From: Glossina fuscipes | Taxonomy: Eukaryota; Arthropoda; Insecta; Diptera; Glossinidae | NCBI RefSeq assembly: GCF_014805625.2 | Contig: NW_023998427.1 | Location: 772,445 to 836,444 of the forward strand | Reading direction: 5' to 3' | Length of the DNA stretch: 64,000 nt | Shown: positions 37,827 to 50,185 of the stretch, one piece after another | How the letters are laid out: every line of letters starts with the position of its first letter | Position numbering within the stretch: the stretch's first letter is position 1 | Position numbers and translations under genes: made by a program | Notes under the pieces: model-generated | The model's database searches: none | What the model saw: only the letters and a program-made list of their open reading frames with translations | Told to the model about the DNA's origin: nothing

Positions 37827-38213
37827 ATGATAATATGACTAAGTAAATTTTTAGGGCGGGCGAACAGGTGCGTGTATGTATTATAATCTAAGAAAAGAAG
37901 GTGCTAAACCGTAACTAAAGTTTACAGATAAAATTACCTAACATTTACTCTTCTATAGAATAATGGAAGTAATTTATTTTAAATTGTGCTCAAGAAGATT
38001 AAAATGAATTTAGTAAATTTACATATATGAAAATCTGAAAGAAGAAGAAGAATAGAATTTCAGGAAAACGTATACTGGCATAATCGACTTTTCTTAATTA
38101 TAATAGAATGCAGTGTACGTGTCGGGTACAGTTCCAGTAATATATCTTTGAATAACTGAAATAATAGCGCGATAGAGCGGCATGAAAACGAGCGATTAAT
38201 TTCAAAGATAATA

Positions 38214-38256
<43 letters not shown>

Positions 38257-38640
38257 GGCGGTAGCGATCTTTGAAACGTTGTACAACATCACCGGGCTAA
38301 CCATCGCGTAATATGGCGAATGACAAACATGCGAACATTGCACGATTTCGCTCAATCAGAGCCGGGTGAAGGCCGCTTAACCTACCCGCACAAAATGAAA
38401 ATTCCGTGTAAGCAATAATCGAGTAAATAGATTTTGAAACACTTTATAACAAACAATAGGCGAGATAAGGAGGAGGTGACCTGATAATGCACTAAGTAAG
38501 TAAATAATGCAGTAAGTAGCGTAACAGTAAGTAAGGAACGGCTTTGCTGAAACAGTGGGCAGATGACAGTGGGCTTAGAAACAGTCTCACTTAATAACGC
38601 GCCAATCATTTCTCTATTTTTTATTTTTCTTTTCATCCAG
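34871..38640. other. No supported gene
   Basis: Contains a CT array (37101-37154), a GT array (37795-37822), an AT array (38216-38252), a tandem of ACGCATCCT three times (about 37695-37720) and a perfect small palindrome at 36903. The 137-codon frame at 36166-36579 has no recognised domain and includes low-complexity sequence. The right end is a good splice acceptor. Confidence 0.5.
36903..36929. repeat. Perfect inverted repeat, 12-bp arms and 3-base spacer
   Basis: Arms CATTGTACATTA and TAATGTACAATG separated by AAA. It could form a short hairpin in RNA or be a dyad-symmetric protein-binding site. The stem is too short for a canonical microRNA precursor and no T tract follows. Chance in AT-rich DNA is possible but a 12-bp perfect arm is uncommon. 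Confidence 0.7.
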
Positions 38641-38691
38641 GAGACTCGATGCCGTATGCTTGGAAGCGTTCTTAAAATGGCAGGCGACCAG
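38641..38691 (+). CDS. Candidate 51-bp internal exon (microexon) of an unidentified gene
   Basis: The acceptor is strong: about 25 bases of almost pure pyrimidine ending in TTTTCATCCAG at 38640. The donor is CAG followed by GTAAAT at 38692. The 51 bases are distinctly GC-richer than their surroundings and a multiple of three in length, so the exon could be skipped or included without shifting the frame. One frame (starting with the first base) reads ETRCRMLGSVLKMAGDQ, another (starting with the second) reads RLDAVCLEAFLKWQAT; the third has a stop. I recognise neither. No neighbouring exon could be linked to it, so the gene must have long introns. Confidence 0.5.
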
Positions 38692-40583
38692 GTAAATATA
38701 TAGATAGATTTTCAAACCTTAATTAAATTCCATACAGAGAAAGATACTTTTTAAGCGACTATGAGTTCTGTTGATAGATATACGCTCGAGAGTTCATAAA
38801 TATTATGATATTAAACCGTTTATACATAGTGAATATTGAAGGCTTTATCGAAAACCTATTCCACTATGAGATTATGAAAATAGTTTATGAAAACATATTT
38901 ATTTTTCTCTTTTTTAATTTTGAGAGAAAATTATTTGATGAAATTCGTTAAGAGACTCAATAACTTGAACGTAGAGATTTAAATGGAAACGGGAGAATAA
39001 TGTAAATTGCGGTAATTGAGGTAAGCTTCGGCATAAATAAGGTTAATATTTTGGAAATTTGGTCACTCAGGAAAACATACGATGTGACCAGGGATAGCTT
39101 TGATTCGAAATTGAGCGGATAAAGGGCGAATTAGAATTCAAGCAGTTGACAACGTCCATAACGAGTATGGTGATCTATCTATCGACGGCAATAGTCGAAT
39201 ATGTCGAATTCGTTCTTCCGACCACATCGCTCTGTTATTTTGTGACTGTTGACTGATTAAGCGTTAATATGAGGAGATGTTGGTCTTTTGTCCAACAGGC
39301 GTTGTGTAGAGCATAAGCGGTGTCGCGCAGTAAGTCAACGATAGATTTCATTTCAGCGGAGCCGTTATCTATCGCGTAGGTAACGCGAGCCACTAGTAAA
39401 TAGTGGCTGTAAAAGGCAATCATGCTAATCGCTCATACTCAGTTAGTGACAAAGTAGTTTTTAAAATTCTCGCTCGATCATTAAATTAATAAAAATGGTT
39501 GCTAGTGCAAGGGATTGCTCTTAAAATATATGCTTTTTTTTTTTATTGCATTGGATTAAAGCTGATCCAACTTGGCCGTGACTGAACAGAATCTGTCGGA
39601 CTGAAAAAAATGTTATTGTCATTGTAGTTGCTTTTTATAAATAAACGAGTGGACTTAAAAAGTACAGCGTTTTCAACATACTGTGTGAGCGGAGAACATG
39701 AGAGAACAAAAGTCAATTGTAATGCAGTCAACGATATCGCGGATAAAGCGAGTATAGCATCATAAAAATGTTCTAAATAATTAATACGTTTGTGCATGTG
39801 CGCTTGTGTATGCAAAACAATCTCCGTTCTCGGTTTCAACTTAAAAAAAAAAAAAAAAAAAAAGGTGAAAACAAAATCAATAATCACTTAAAAAACCAAC
39901 CAAAACAATAAACATTTCTTTATTATTAATAACCGAATTGTGTTTAATATTAATTTACGCTTTAATTAATGACATTTTTCAATAAAACTTTTGTAAATGT
40001 CTGCCTCTACAGCGAGCATTTACTGCTACACTAAGTGGACATGTATGCATTTCCCGTCACAGAGTGACACGAACATCGCCATGCATATGCATACGCATAA
40101 TTTAATGTTAATTGAATGACACATTATAAGCCAATTAATTGAAAACCATTGCTTGGTAGAACGGATTAACAGCAAACTTGCACATTTTCCTAGGTACGCA
40201 GCCAAAGCCAAATATTAGGTCGTTCCATTAATAATACGATCATTTAAATACTGTTTGAGTCATTCAAAGTTAATATAAACAAAATGCTTTTCTCCAATCA
40301 AATACAGTTTCGTTCTTTATTTTTTTTTTTTCTTTTTTGGTTTTAAGTCGACGCATTCGCCAGGCCGTTAAGTACATCTCGTCTTAAGAACATACAGCTT
40401 TTTCGTCCACAGAAATGTGAAAAATTGCAAAGTAAATGATCATTAGATGACTTATCGTAAAAATCAAATCAAATAAAAGTATCTTTTTTCCTTGCTCAAA
40501 GGTCTTCCGTGCACTTGAACTAAGATCTAGTTTCATAAGAGAAGGCTGGCCATTAAATTCCATAAACCACATTGTCTAACAAA

Positions 40584-40620
<37 letters not shown>
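38692..40620. other. No gene recognised
   Basis: If the 51-bp exon is real, this begins an intron. It contains an A tract (39842-39863), a T tract (40320-40331) and an AT array. A GC-richer, non-repetitive patch at about 39080-39430 holds no recognisable coding region. Confidence 0.5.
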
Positions 40621-40622
<2 letters not shown>

Positions 40623-41103
40623 CGTCTTTTTCGAACAGGGTGTTACATGGGGAGTGGTCGACAAAGGGGATCGATCCGAACCTTTTTGCAATGTCCAACA
40701 CAATGCTTATTACTATTATTATAGAACCAAAAAAAAAAAAATAAATAAAAATATCTTGTTTGTTATAAGCGTCTTTTCAGAGTAGGGCGTTACGTTAGCA
40801 GTGGTCGAAACCGAACCGAATGGGACCGATCCGAACAATTTTCAATAGCGTTCGGGACTTGGGCCAAAACATGTCACTGGACCCAATGAATCAATCAATC
40901 AAAATATCTCAAAAATTGCGACATGTAGATTGAACAAAAACTTACATGGACAGACGGACAGACAGGATTAGATAAATTCGGATTATGATTCTGAATAGAT
41001 TAATATATAAAAAAAAGGTGGGTACATTTTAAGCCCTTCTGCCCATTACATATGATCGCACTAACTTAATACACCCTGTACCAGAAATGGTGTAGGATAT
41101 AAA
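40621..41103 (+). repeat. Dispersed repeat D with duplicated head
   Basis: The head block AGCGTCTTTTTCGAACAGGG, 'gtgttac', then AGTGGTCGA occurs at 40621 and again, as AGCGTCTTTTCAGAGTAGGG, at 40768. The second is followed by the complete body: GGACCGATCCGAAC, TTTCAATAGCGTTCGG, AAATATCTCAAAAATTGCGA, ACATGGACAGACGGACAGAC, GATTATGATTCTGAATAGAT, AAGGTGGGTA, AAGCCCTTCT and the terminal AATGGTGTAGGATATA. No coding capacity. Confidence 0.75.
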
Positions 41104-41732
41104 AAAAAAAAGCATTTAACAATTGGCTTATTTCACTATAATCGTTTCAGTTGATACGAGCGAAGAGGAAACTTAATCTTTGTACTCATTCATCTGCTTT
41201 TACTCATCCCTTTTCATTTGTATTTGTGTATTTTAATTTATAAGCGTCAACCGTGATTTTGTATTTATTTTCTTTCGCAAATGTATTTCTATTTCGGTTC
41301 TATTATTTTTTGACATTTTCCATATTATCTTAATGGCAAAATTGCCAATTTAAGCTAGCACCTGTCACTTGAGCAGAAAATGTTACTATTTTTGTTGCCT
41401 GCTTGTTGTCTTCCTGTCACTCTCTGTTGAATTGCTGATCACCGGCATAACGTGCACTTGAAATTCTCTGCAATATTTTATCTCTCTTTCGCATTAAATA
41501 GTAACGAGGGAATATTACTAAACAAAACAAACTCAGACTGCGAACTTAAACGCAATAGCAAAGCTAAGCAAAGCAAAGCATTCGGATACCATTTAGGCTA
41601 AACTCAAATTTAACATATTCTCTAACACATATGTGCTTTGGAAGGAAAATCGTTTTCAAATGCAATCCTAAGCTGGTGGAAAATGATTAACCGAAGTCTC
41701 ATGTGTGCCATACATGAAAAGCACATAGACAT

Positions 41733-41786
<54 letters not shown>

Positions 41787-43130
41787 TCATGTATAGAAAA
41801 ATAATAACGCTACTCCCTATTGTGAGAATTTTTTTGGAGCACTTGCCATAGAAGGAAACCCCCCCAAAAAAAAAAAAAAAAGAAAAAAAAAAAAAAAAAA
41901 AAAAAAAAATTTATTTGGTTTATCTCGAATTTTTTTTTACCCATCATTAGTTCATTCTATACGCAAAGGCTCGAGTGAATGAATTGATGATATAAGCGCA
42001 ACGTAAAAAACACGCAACATAACAGGAACAGGAAGGTTACTATGTACACCGCATTATTCATCCGATTTTTAATTTTTGAAATTTTTTCAATCCAATTGCA
42101 ATTCCGAGTATAATGGACGGACAAATATGCTCGAATGACTAATTCAAACTGAGCGAATAATATTTGTAGAATGATTGCTGTACAAAAAAAACATTGTAAA
42201 GAACTGAATAAAACTTTTATGCTCGAGATGAGAAATATGCGCCGATAAATTCATATCTAAATGTTGATTTTGCGGAGGTCAAAGTGATTGCTAAATTTCT
42301 ATAAATAAAAAAAAAATTGCTCACATTATCTAATGATGCTACAAAAATGCGAAAAATATGCGGACACTCTATGCAAATCTCATATCAGACCGAACGGGCA
42401 GAAGTTGCAAGTTATGAAAATTGCTCCCCAACCAACTTCAATGCCGAAAACAATACAATACGAAAAATTAATAGAACGTAGAAGGATACGACATCCTTAC
42501 ATACATTTGTCGCAGCATATTGAAAGTACTGTTCAGTACTTCATTTATATTCGAATTGTTATAAACGATAGTGTGGTTGGTTAGTTGGTTACTGGTCACA
42601 GCGGCAAAGCAAAGTTCAATTTACGAGATAAAGTTCCATTTAGATAGTTTAAACAATACAAAATATTTGAAGGATTTAAGTGGCAAAAGCATCGAAAAAT
42701 ACTTTACTTATTTTCGCCAAAGTCTGAAATCAACGAGAAAGGAATGACGTAAAAAGTAGAAATTGCCACAAAATTGTGAATTAACAATCAAATACTCTTT
42801 CGCTTTAAAATTTGCAAAAAAAAAAGAGAAGAAAATAAAAAAGAAAGAGCAGTAGGTGGCGCCGTTTCGATTATTGCAATATTGTCTGACGAAGATTACA
42901 ATTTTCATTGATTTGCCATATTTTGCAAGTGTTCGAGTGGCTCAGTAGATTTTATGGGTATCGTTACCCGGCCACTTGTCCGTTAGTAAACAGTTCAGCA
43001 AATTATATTATGGAATATAAGCTGACCAACACTCCACTCCAAGGTGTGGGTAGGGGGTGGAAGGTGAAGCAACCACAATAAATATGTCCTTAATTTGTAT
43101 AATGTGAAACGAAGCTGTGAGGGATGTCTT
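41104..43130. other. No gene recognised
   Basis: Contains a stacked ACAT and AC array (41726-41786), an A-rich tract preceded by a C run (41861-41909) and other A tracts. Open frames near 42333-42584 lack any recognised domain. Confidence 0.6.
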
Positions 43131-43139
43131 CAAATTTCA

Positions 43140-43455
43140 TTCAAATAAGCGATTATCTGGGAAGTCGTCGAAAAAATGTTCTGATCAAAAAGATATACAA
43201 TTGCGTTTCTCTTTAGACCAAAAATGCCTCGATATACCAGACTATATCAAAATATCGCGAAAATTGCGACCTATAGGTTGAACACCAGAATACATGGGTA
43301 GATATCATTCAGACAAAGGGACATGCGGGCGCATAGACAAGGTTGCAATCATTTTCGGAATCGAAGGCCACAATAAAAGTTGAGCCAATATTAAGCCCTT
43401 CTGGGTGTTAGATCCGTCCGTACAATACTCCAAGTGGTGTAGAGTATAATAAGGA
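43140..43455 (+). repeat. Dispersed repeat D, partial copy
   Basis: Has AAATATCGCGAAAATTGCGA, CTATAGGTTGAACACC, ATACATGGGTAGATATC, GACAAAGGGACATGCGGG, TTAAGCCCTTCTGGGTGTTA and the terminal AAGTGGTGTAGAGTATAA. Same orientation as all other D copies in the window. Confidence 0.7.
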
Positions 43456-46400
43456 AAGTCGGTGATTAGTTTCTAGTCATCACTAAAAAAAAAAAAAACA
43501 ACAAGCAAAAGTGAGCGCCATACCTGTTCACGTATTCTTTATTCCCTTTCGTGATAATAAACCAATAAATAAATATTGCAACACCTGGAAGGTAACGCTT
43601 TCCATGAGAGTCCATTTGCAGGCCCCAAAATATACTCTAACATGATTAAAATTTAGTAAAATGAATTTCGTTGTCAAAGATCTTATCATTCTTCTCTAAC
43701 CTCTAACCGTCAATTTCGATGACGTGCCTTACATTGAAATTTAATTCGTGGCACTGGCATTAACACTCGTTGCTGACTAAAGTTGGGCTAATGCAACGTG
43801 CATTGTCAACGCTTCACGTAATCAGAATGAAGCTTCATTTTTACAAGAAGGTTCAGGTTTTATAATGAATTAGAAACTTACCTACTCATGTGATATACGT
43901 GACAAGGACAAGCTGGTTAAGTGTCATGCGGTTTTAATATACTTAAGAGAATGGCTAGAGTTTAGCGATGCAGAAAATTACTTATTCTGCAGTGCGTGGC
44001 GGTAAATCGTGTATGAAACGTTTATAACGCATAGATAAAGGATACAAATATGACGACATACGATTATCGATAGGGATTAGGGATGCCATTTTAGCGAATA
44101 GGCGTTGACGGTAGCACTCGTTGAACCTACCACTGGTGTCGCACATCCAACAGATAACCGGATCAAATATTATTGATACTTAATAACATAATGTGATATT
44201 AAGATATTATATCTATAGTCATCATGTCAAGCTCAAAGATCGATGTATCTAAATCGAATTATAGATTAGCACGCAATTTATAAAATTGTGAATATTTGAT
44301 ATCCTCACGATATATAGCGATGTGTGTTAATCCTTCTGCTAATGATGCTTGATTTTCTCTCCGGGTATATTATGTGGTTTTTAGTGTGTATGTGTGTGTG
44401 TGTGGTTAGATTTGTTATTATGTTGATGAAACAATTCTCTATCCGTTTTGCATTACATTTACGAAAAAAGATGTTCACGTTTACATAGGATGCTACATTT
44501 GCATTCATATATATTTGTTAAGCACATCAAGTAGACTTAGTGACAACGGATGCCGTTCAGCTCTTCAAATATTTTCTTCCTTTGAGTTATATTGTCCTGA
44601 TTACTCCGTATTGATGAATCCTAAAATGGTTTATGAATAATCAAAATGTATTTGTCTCGACGCAGAAACTCAATGCATTCACTTGACCTGTGGCCACACA
44701 AGCAAAATGTTCCTGCGAAATATTCTTAAAAGATATGTCCTTCGATATGCTGCGATTGAAACAATTGGAAAAGAAAATACTAAAAAGTATGAAAACGTTA
44801 TCGGTTCCGTTCTCTTTCTCTCGCGTGAAGGCCACGTAGACTGATGTCAAACTATATTTAGTCCCCTTATTATTATGAAAATCGAACATATTTTAATAAA
44901 TTTAAGAATATTCCACGCAAACGATGAGCCCAACAAAGAAGTCAGCTGGACTTGTCCTGATTGCCTAGCGAAAGGTATTGACGTGTATAACGTCGGTTCC
45001 TCAAACGAAGCGAGACTTTTCTGGAATGTCTAAGCATTGTGATCAAAGATCTTATAATTTCGAGAAGATAATAGCTAGAACTTCTCAACACACATATTTG
45101 CGCTATGTAGTCGTATGGTTCGCCATTTTTCCAGTCATTGACCTAGTTTACGTTCACCTTTGCAGTTGCAATTGCACTCTCTCAGCCTTCTGTAGATGTA
45201 CTTGAATTATCTTCTTCATATCTCATGATTAAACCTTCCACTTCTAAAGCTATATGTGAAGGGAATAAGAAAAGCTCTGATCTGAGCTGAATTGATTAAT
45301 AAAATTTGTAGAATTTTAGATAATAGATTGGTGCCTGAATGGCGATATCCTTCGCCTTTTCTAGGTTACAAAAATGCGTTCCAATAATCATAGTCATATT
45401 CGTCATATTATGATGGACGGACCGTAGTGAGAAAGGATGAAAAGCGGAGCTGTCATCTAGTGATTTCAATGAACTTCTCGCGGATGGGCACAATTAGCGA
45501 AAGTCGGCAAATGTGGGAAATGATTTGGCCACTAGTTCGGAAGATAAAGGTCGATCTTTGGATTTCGCCAAGCAGGCAGTCTTAGCAGCTATGAAAAGAG
45601 ACGAAAGCTTGACATCTCGAATATCCGCCACTTAACCATCGTTCATCGTCTTAGAACGGTTCGAAACAAATGGGAAGCAGCTATTGAAGTAGATGGTGAC
45701 TACGGTCCGGATATTTCTATTGAATTTTTTTTTGGTTTCTTTTTCACAACAACACAGTACCCAACTATTATATTTAGATTTTTTTATAAAGTTTTCGCAG
45801 GTTTTCTTAATATCGGCCAGAATATTATAGCAAGCCTATGGTTAATGAAAGCGTTACCGGAAGTTAAGCAGAAATTTGCTGTCTTTTTGAATTTTGAGAG
45901 AAAAACATTTACAAACAACATACTGTAGAAGAACTTTGTAAAAAGCATTGAGCAAAAACTTGAAAAATGCTTGAAATCACTTCGCATTTGGCTGACGGCA
46001 TTTTATTAGAACTTCCTTCGTAAACATGTCCGTACGATTGAACAAAACCAAAAACAGCTCCCAAAAACAACCTTAATATGTTGCTATATTTTCACAAAAG
46101 AATTCCATAGACTACGAAATATCCCAAGCCATACTCAATACGATTGGTTTTATCTATCAATTATTACCGTAGCAAGGCTTACTACTAATAAAAACTATTC
46201 CGGGGAGAAGAACCGGGACCAATTGTGTATGGTATATTTATATGACAAATCGCTAACGAGGGCAAAGTTTCATCGGACCGACTCTTCCGTCCTCCCTTCT
46301 CATTCCAATTCATTCCAAGTTCCTTTAATAAACGAGTATATTATTTTTCATTGACTTTTCTCGACAAATGTCGGAAATTCCAAATTTTTCTCTTTCAATG

Positions 46401-46906
46401 CCTTTTCGTAAATGGGGCGTTGCAAAAACGATTTATTCCAATTCGTATTCATGCAATAGCCTTCGTTCTACGATCAAAATATATCAGTGTACAAAATGTC
46501 ATCAAGCATTGCGAAAATTCCGATCCGTAAATCGAATCCCAAATTGCTTGGCAATCGCAACGATGAGCAGACATAAACTCAAATTAAATCGATTCATAAA
46601 ATTTGATCATTGCGTATACAATGTACAAATAGATCCATCTGAAATCCTTCCATAAATCGCACAAACTTGACGTCACATCCAATGAATATAACATTAATCG
46701 CTCTAATGAATGAAAAAAGTTTTAGATGTAAGGGATATCTCAGATTTATTCGATGCCAAATATGTTTTGTTTTTCAAAAAATTTGTAGAAATTTTTTTCC
46801 CGAAAGCAAACAAGCAACAGAGAAATTTTGTTTATGGTTTTCTCTTATCAATGCTTTGCATCATTAGCAATTAAATTTACGTTTCTTATCAGTACGTACG
46901 CGGTGA

Positions 46907-46943
<37 letters not shown>

Positions 46944-47882
46944 AGAGAGAGAGAGATAGATAGAGAGAGAGAGAGAGGGAACTAATATCATTGCAGACGA
47001 ATCATGTCAAACGATATACGAAATTTGATTTTATACCAGAGAGAGGTAAGACAGAGATAAAGGCATAGTGAACGAGATACAGACAGAATGTAAGAGTGTA
47101 CATTTTCGTATAAAGTGACTGGTTGACGTTCCGTTATCAGCCTGCATGGATGTTACGTAGTGGCCGCAATAAGCTTACGTTTATGTTCAATGACATTGAT
47201 ATGCGTGTGTGACTAATTATAAGCGTATGCATATCTAACACTCAACGGATTGTAAAGTTTCGTATAATACATGCGAATGTAATAAACCCCTCGTCACACG
47301 TGTTGAATCATTTACTATGTACATATATATATGTCTATATCTACGTAGATGATGAAAAAGCAATAAGATTTTGTTAAGGCATTTTGGAGAGCAAAAATTT
47401 GCTCCATTAATTTAGTGGTCAAATCTACTACACAAGATATGATTTCTGAAGCTATAACTAGTTTGCTAGCATTGTGCATATATATGTGCGTTACCACTAA
47501 ACAAATTTCACCGACAATAACGTACATTTGTTAGTGTTTCAATTGTTAATATTGATAATAAAGAAATTTTCAAAATAATATGAAAATATTTTCTCAACTC
47601 TCTCTATTTACTCTCTTTCTCCCTCTCCCAACAACTCTTTCTCAGTATTTATCTAACCATCGGTACATGTTTGCCTTTTATTCTTTAATCGGAGTTTCAA
47701 ACGGAAAAGCTTGAGATGCGTACCTAATGGGATGCATAGATGAAACTGTAATTTCCAATACAAACAAGTCGATGCTTAGCAAGGCTGTCGTTTATGTGTG
47801 ACTTGTGTGTGCGTTGAGTATATAATTTACTTAATTTGCATGCAATTGCTTATATGAACAAGTAAATGTTCTCTGTCCCCCC
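43456..47882. other. No gene recognised
   Basis: A GA array lies at 46911-46979. The stretch 44880-45720 is less AT-biased than its flanks and contains protein-like pieces broken by stops, perhaps an old retroelement, but no diagnostic domain could be read. Open frames at 46368-46655 and 46667-46867 have no recognised features. Confidence 0.45.
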
Positions 47883-48282
47883 NNNNNNNNNNNNNNNNNN
47901 NNNNNNNNNNNNNNNNNNNNNNNNNNNNNNNNNNNNNNNNNNNNNNNNNNNNNNNNNNNNNNNNNNNNNNNNNNNNNNNNNNNNNNNNNNNNNNNNNNNN
48001 NNNNNNNNNNNNNNNNNNNNNNNNNNNNNNNNNNNNNNNNNNNNNNNNNNNNNNNNNNNNNNNNNNNNNNNNNNNNNNNNNNNNNNNNNNNNNNNNNNNN
48101 NNNNNNNNNNNNNNNNNNNNNNNNNNNNNNNNNNNNNNNNNNNNNNNNNNNNNNNNNNNNNNNNNNNNNNNNNNNNNNNNNNNNNNNNNNNNNNNNNNNN
48201 NNNNNNNNNNNNNNNNNNNNNNNNNNNNNNNNNNNNNNNNNNNNNNNNNNNNNNNNNNNNNNNNNNNNNNNNNNNNNNNNNN
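47883..48282. other. Assembly gap, 400 N
   Basis: Exactly 400 undetermined bases, preceded by a run of six C and followed by CTTT/CTTTCT repeats. The flanking pyrimidine-rich repeat suggests that the missing DNA is, at least in part, a long CT-rich microsatellite. Frames drawn across the gap on either strand are artefacts. Confidence 0.99.
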
Positions 48283-48972
48283 CTTTCTTTCTCTTTCTCT
48301 TTCTCTTTCTCTCTATCTCTCAACTTTTGATGTATACATGCGTGTGTTTGTGGCGTGGTAGTATGCTAGAGTGTGTACATATGTTGTTAGTCTTTTGTTA
48401 GGTCTTTTTAGCCATTAATCAAACGTTTGCATGGCTGGCGCCATGGAGTAAGGACAATGTTTAACGAATATCTATCTAAACATTCTTATGGTTCTATTCA
48501 TTTTATATCATCCGAGCCTGTGCAAACATTTTATTTTAATTTATCATTGTTGTTACAATGGCATCTACGTTTAAATACGTTTAAGTTAGCAGAAAAACAC
48601 TTTACGGACTTTTCTTTTATTTGGTTATTGTTCTAAATAACAGGAAACGGAAGTGGCTTTGTTAAACTCTTTATATACTTTAAATGGACACGTATATATG
48701 TATATGTGTACGTATCTATATACTTATATTCAATGGCGTTAACAACCTTTTCATTAAAATTGCTCGGCATCGGTGTACCCTTCCATCATCAACATGGTAC
48801 ATGGTATTCTCTAATGCGCTTACTCACTTCGCCTCTTCGAAGCATTTATCGCAATTACTGTTGTTCGGTTTGTTTATACTAAAAATACATATGTGTATAT
48901 GTGCATGTCCGTGCACCCCACGGATGGTAGAATGAATGCTGAAAGCTTAGCATTAAGTGTTTTCCGTCTTGT

Positions 48973-49009
<37 letters not shown>

Positions 49010-49369
49010 ACGGACATGCAAAAATATGAAAAAGAAACCATCACCTTTCATATGTAACTTTCTTGTATGTGTATGTGTATGTGTGTTTGTGCATTAAAAG
49101 AAATTCATTCTTTTCATTCGTTCTCCCCGTTTTGGTCAATTTAGCCAATTTAATTACACTTCGCAGCAAACACTACAATCGCACAAATGTTTCAAGATTT
49201 TTTTGATAGACATCGTCGTTCAAGTCCTCCTTTTAAAAAGTCTCTTTAAAAAGCATTTGCAAAATTAAGAAACTATTCATATATATATTTTTTCAACATT
49301 TCTTAATCATACTCGAGACCACATCTACTATAAAATATATCAAGTTTGTACGCACTTAAGATAGATTCA
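48283..49369. other. No supported gene
   Basis: Begins in CTTT repeats next to the gap and contains a CT array (48968-49007). A start-codon-like mini-exon (ATGGCTGGCGCCATGGA followed by GTAAGG near 48430) was noticed but not accepted. Confidence 0.5.
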
Positions 49370-50185
49370 CCCCTTGGCAAGGACGAGCGCTGTTGAAAAT
49401 GGAAAAAATGCATCAAGCAAAAGTTATGCAATCAATCTCTGTGTGGCAGGGCTTATTTTGAAGAAACCATTATATGCATTGCCCGTTAAACTCATTTTAA
49501 AAAATTAGATCGGATGTTTGATCCACACTTTTCAATGCTTTATCGAAAGATCTATTTGTAATATTGTATTTCATGATGAAAATTGGCCCATAATAGATAG
49601 TAATTTGATATAAAAACAAGTAAGAACAAGAAGAAGTAAGTAGATGGTCAACGTCCGTAACGTATCGCCCCTTTTGGGCGGTAATAATTGTCATGAAAGG
49701 CCGCATTTTGAAAGGTTAGATTTTCTCCTCATATAAGGGTTTCGCGTTTCGTGCGTTAGTGCCTATATATGTTGGTGTCCAAAAATATAGATCTACCCGA
49801 TCCAAATTCACTAGCGTTAACTATTTTTTGCTGGAAAGCCATTATGAGTTAATTTTCATTATAAAATAATAAAAATGAATCCTTTTTCCGTAGGACTTAC
49901 TACTCATGGGACATCTTATATAGAGTGGGGTCAAAAAATAGACTCATGTGGTGCCAATTAGATATATTCAATCTTTTTCTTTTTACTTAATTACAGTCAT
50001 AAATAAATTTTCATCAACAAAAAAATGAACAATTAGGCTTTTTTGGCATCTGTGGATTTACGTTTGATGAAAATCCTTATATAACTTACATGATCCAAAT
50101 TCGCTAAGATAAATTTCTTTATCAATTCATGATTATGGGCTAATTTACATCACGAGACATTGGAAATTCGACCTTTTTACCATGT
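49370..50185. repeat. Dispersed repeat B, rearranged: forward head and inverted tail
   Basis: The left part (about 49370-49620) matches the head and first unit of the 7860 copy in the same orientation: GGACGAGCGCTGTTGAAAAT, TATTTGTAATATTGTATTTC, ATGATGAAAATTGGCCC, AGTAATTTGATATAAAAAC. The right part (about 49730-50185) carries the unit blocks reversed: the GATCCAAATTC block at about 49799 and 50092 and a diverged one near 49950, each preceded by a CAAAAAATAGA-like block or its relic. The arrangement is therefore head forward, tail inverted. Confidence 0.65.

Noticed and set aside
47850..48330. Frames of more than 150 codons across the N run
   Set aside because: They are almost entirely undetermined residues.
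48429..48450. Possible start exon ATGGCTGGCGCCATGGA then GTAAGG
   Set aside because: Only six codons and no linked downstream exon; a short GC-rich coincidence is equally likely.
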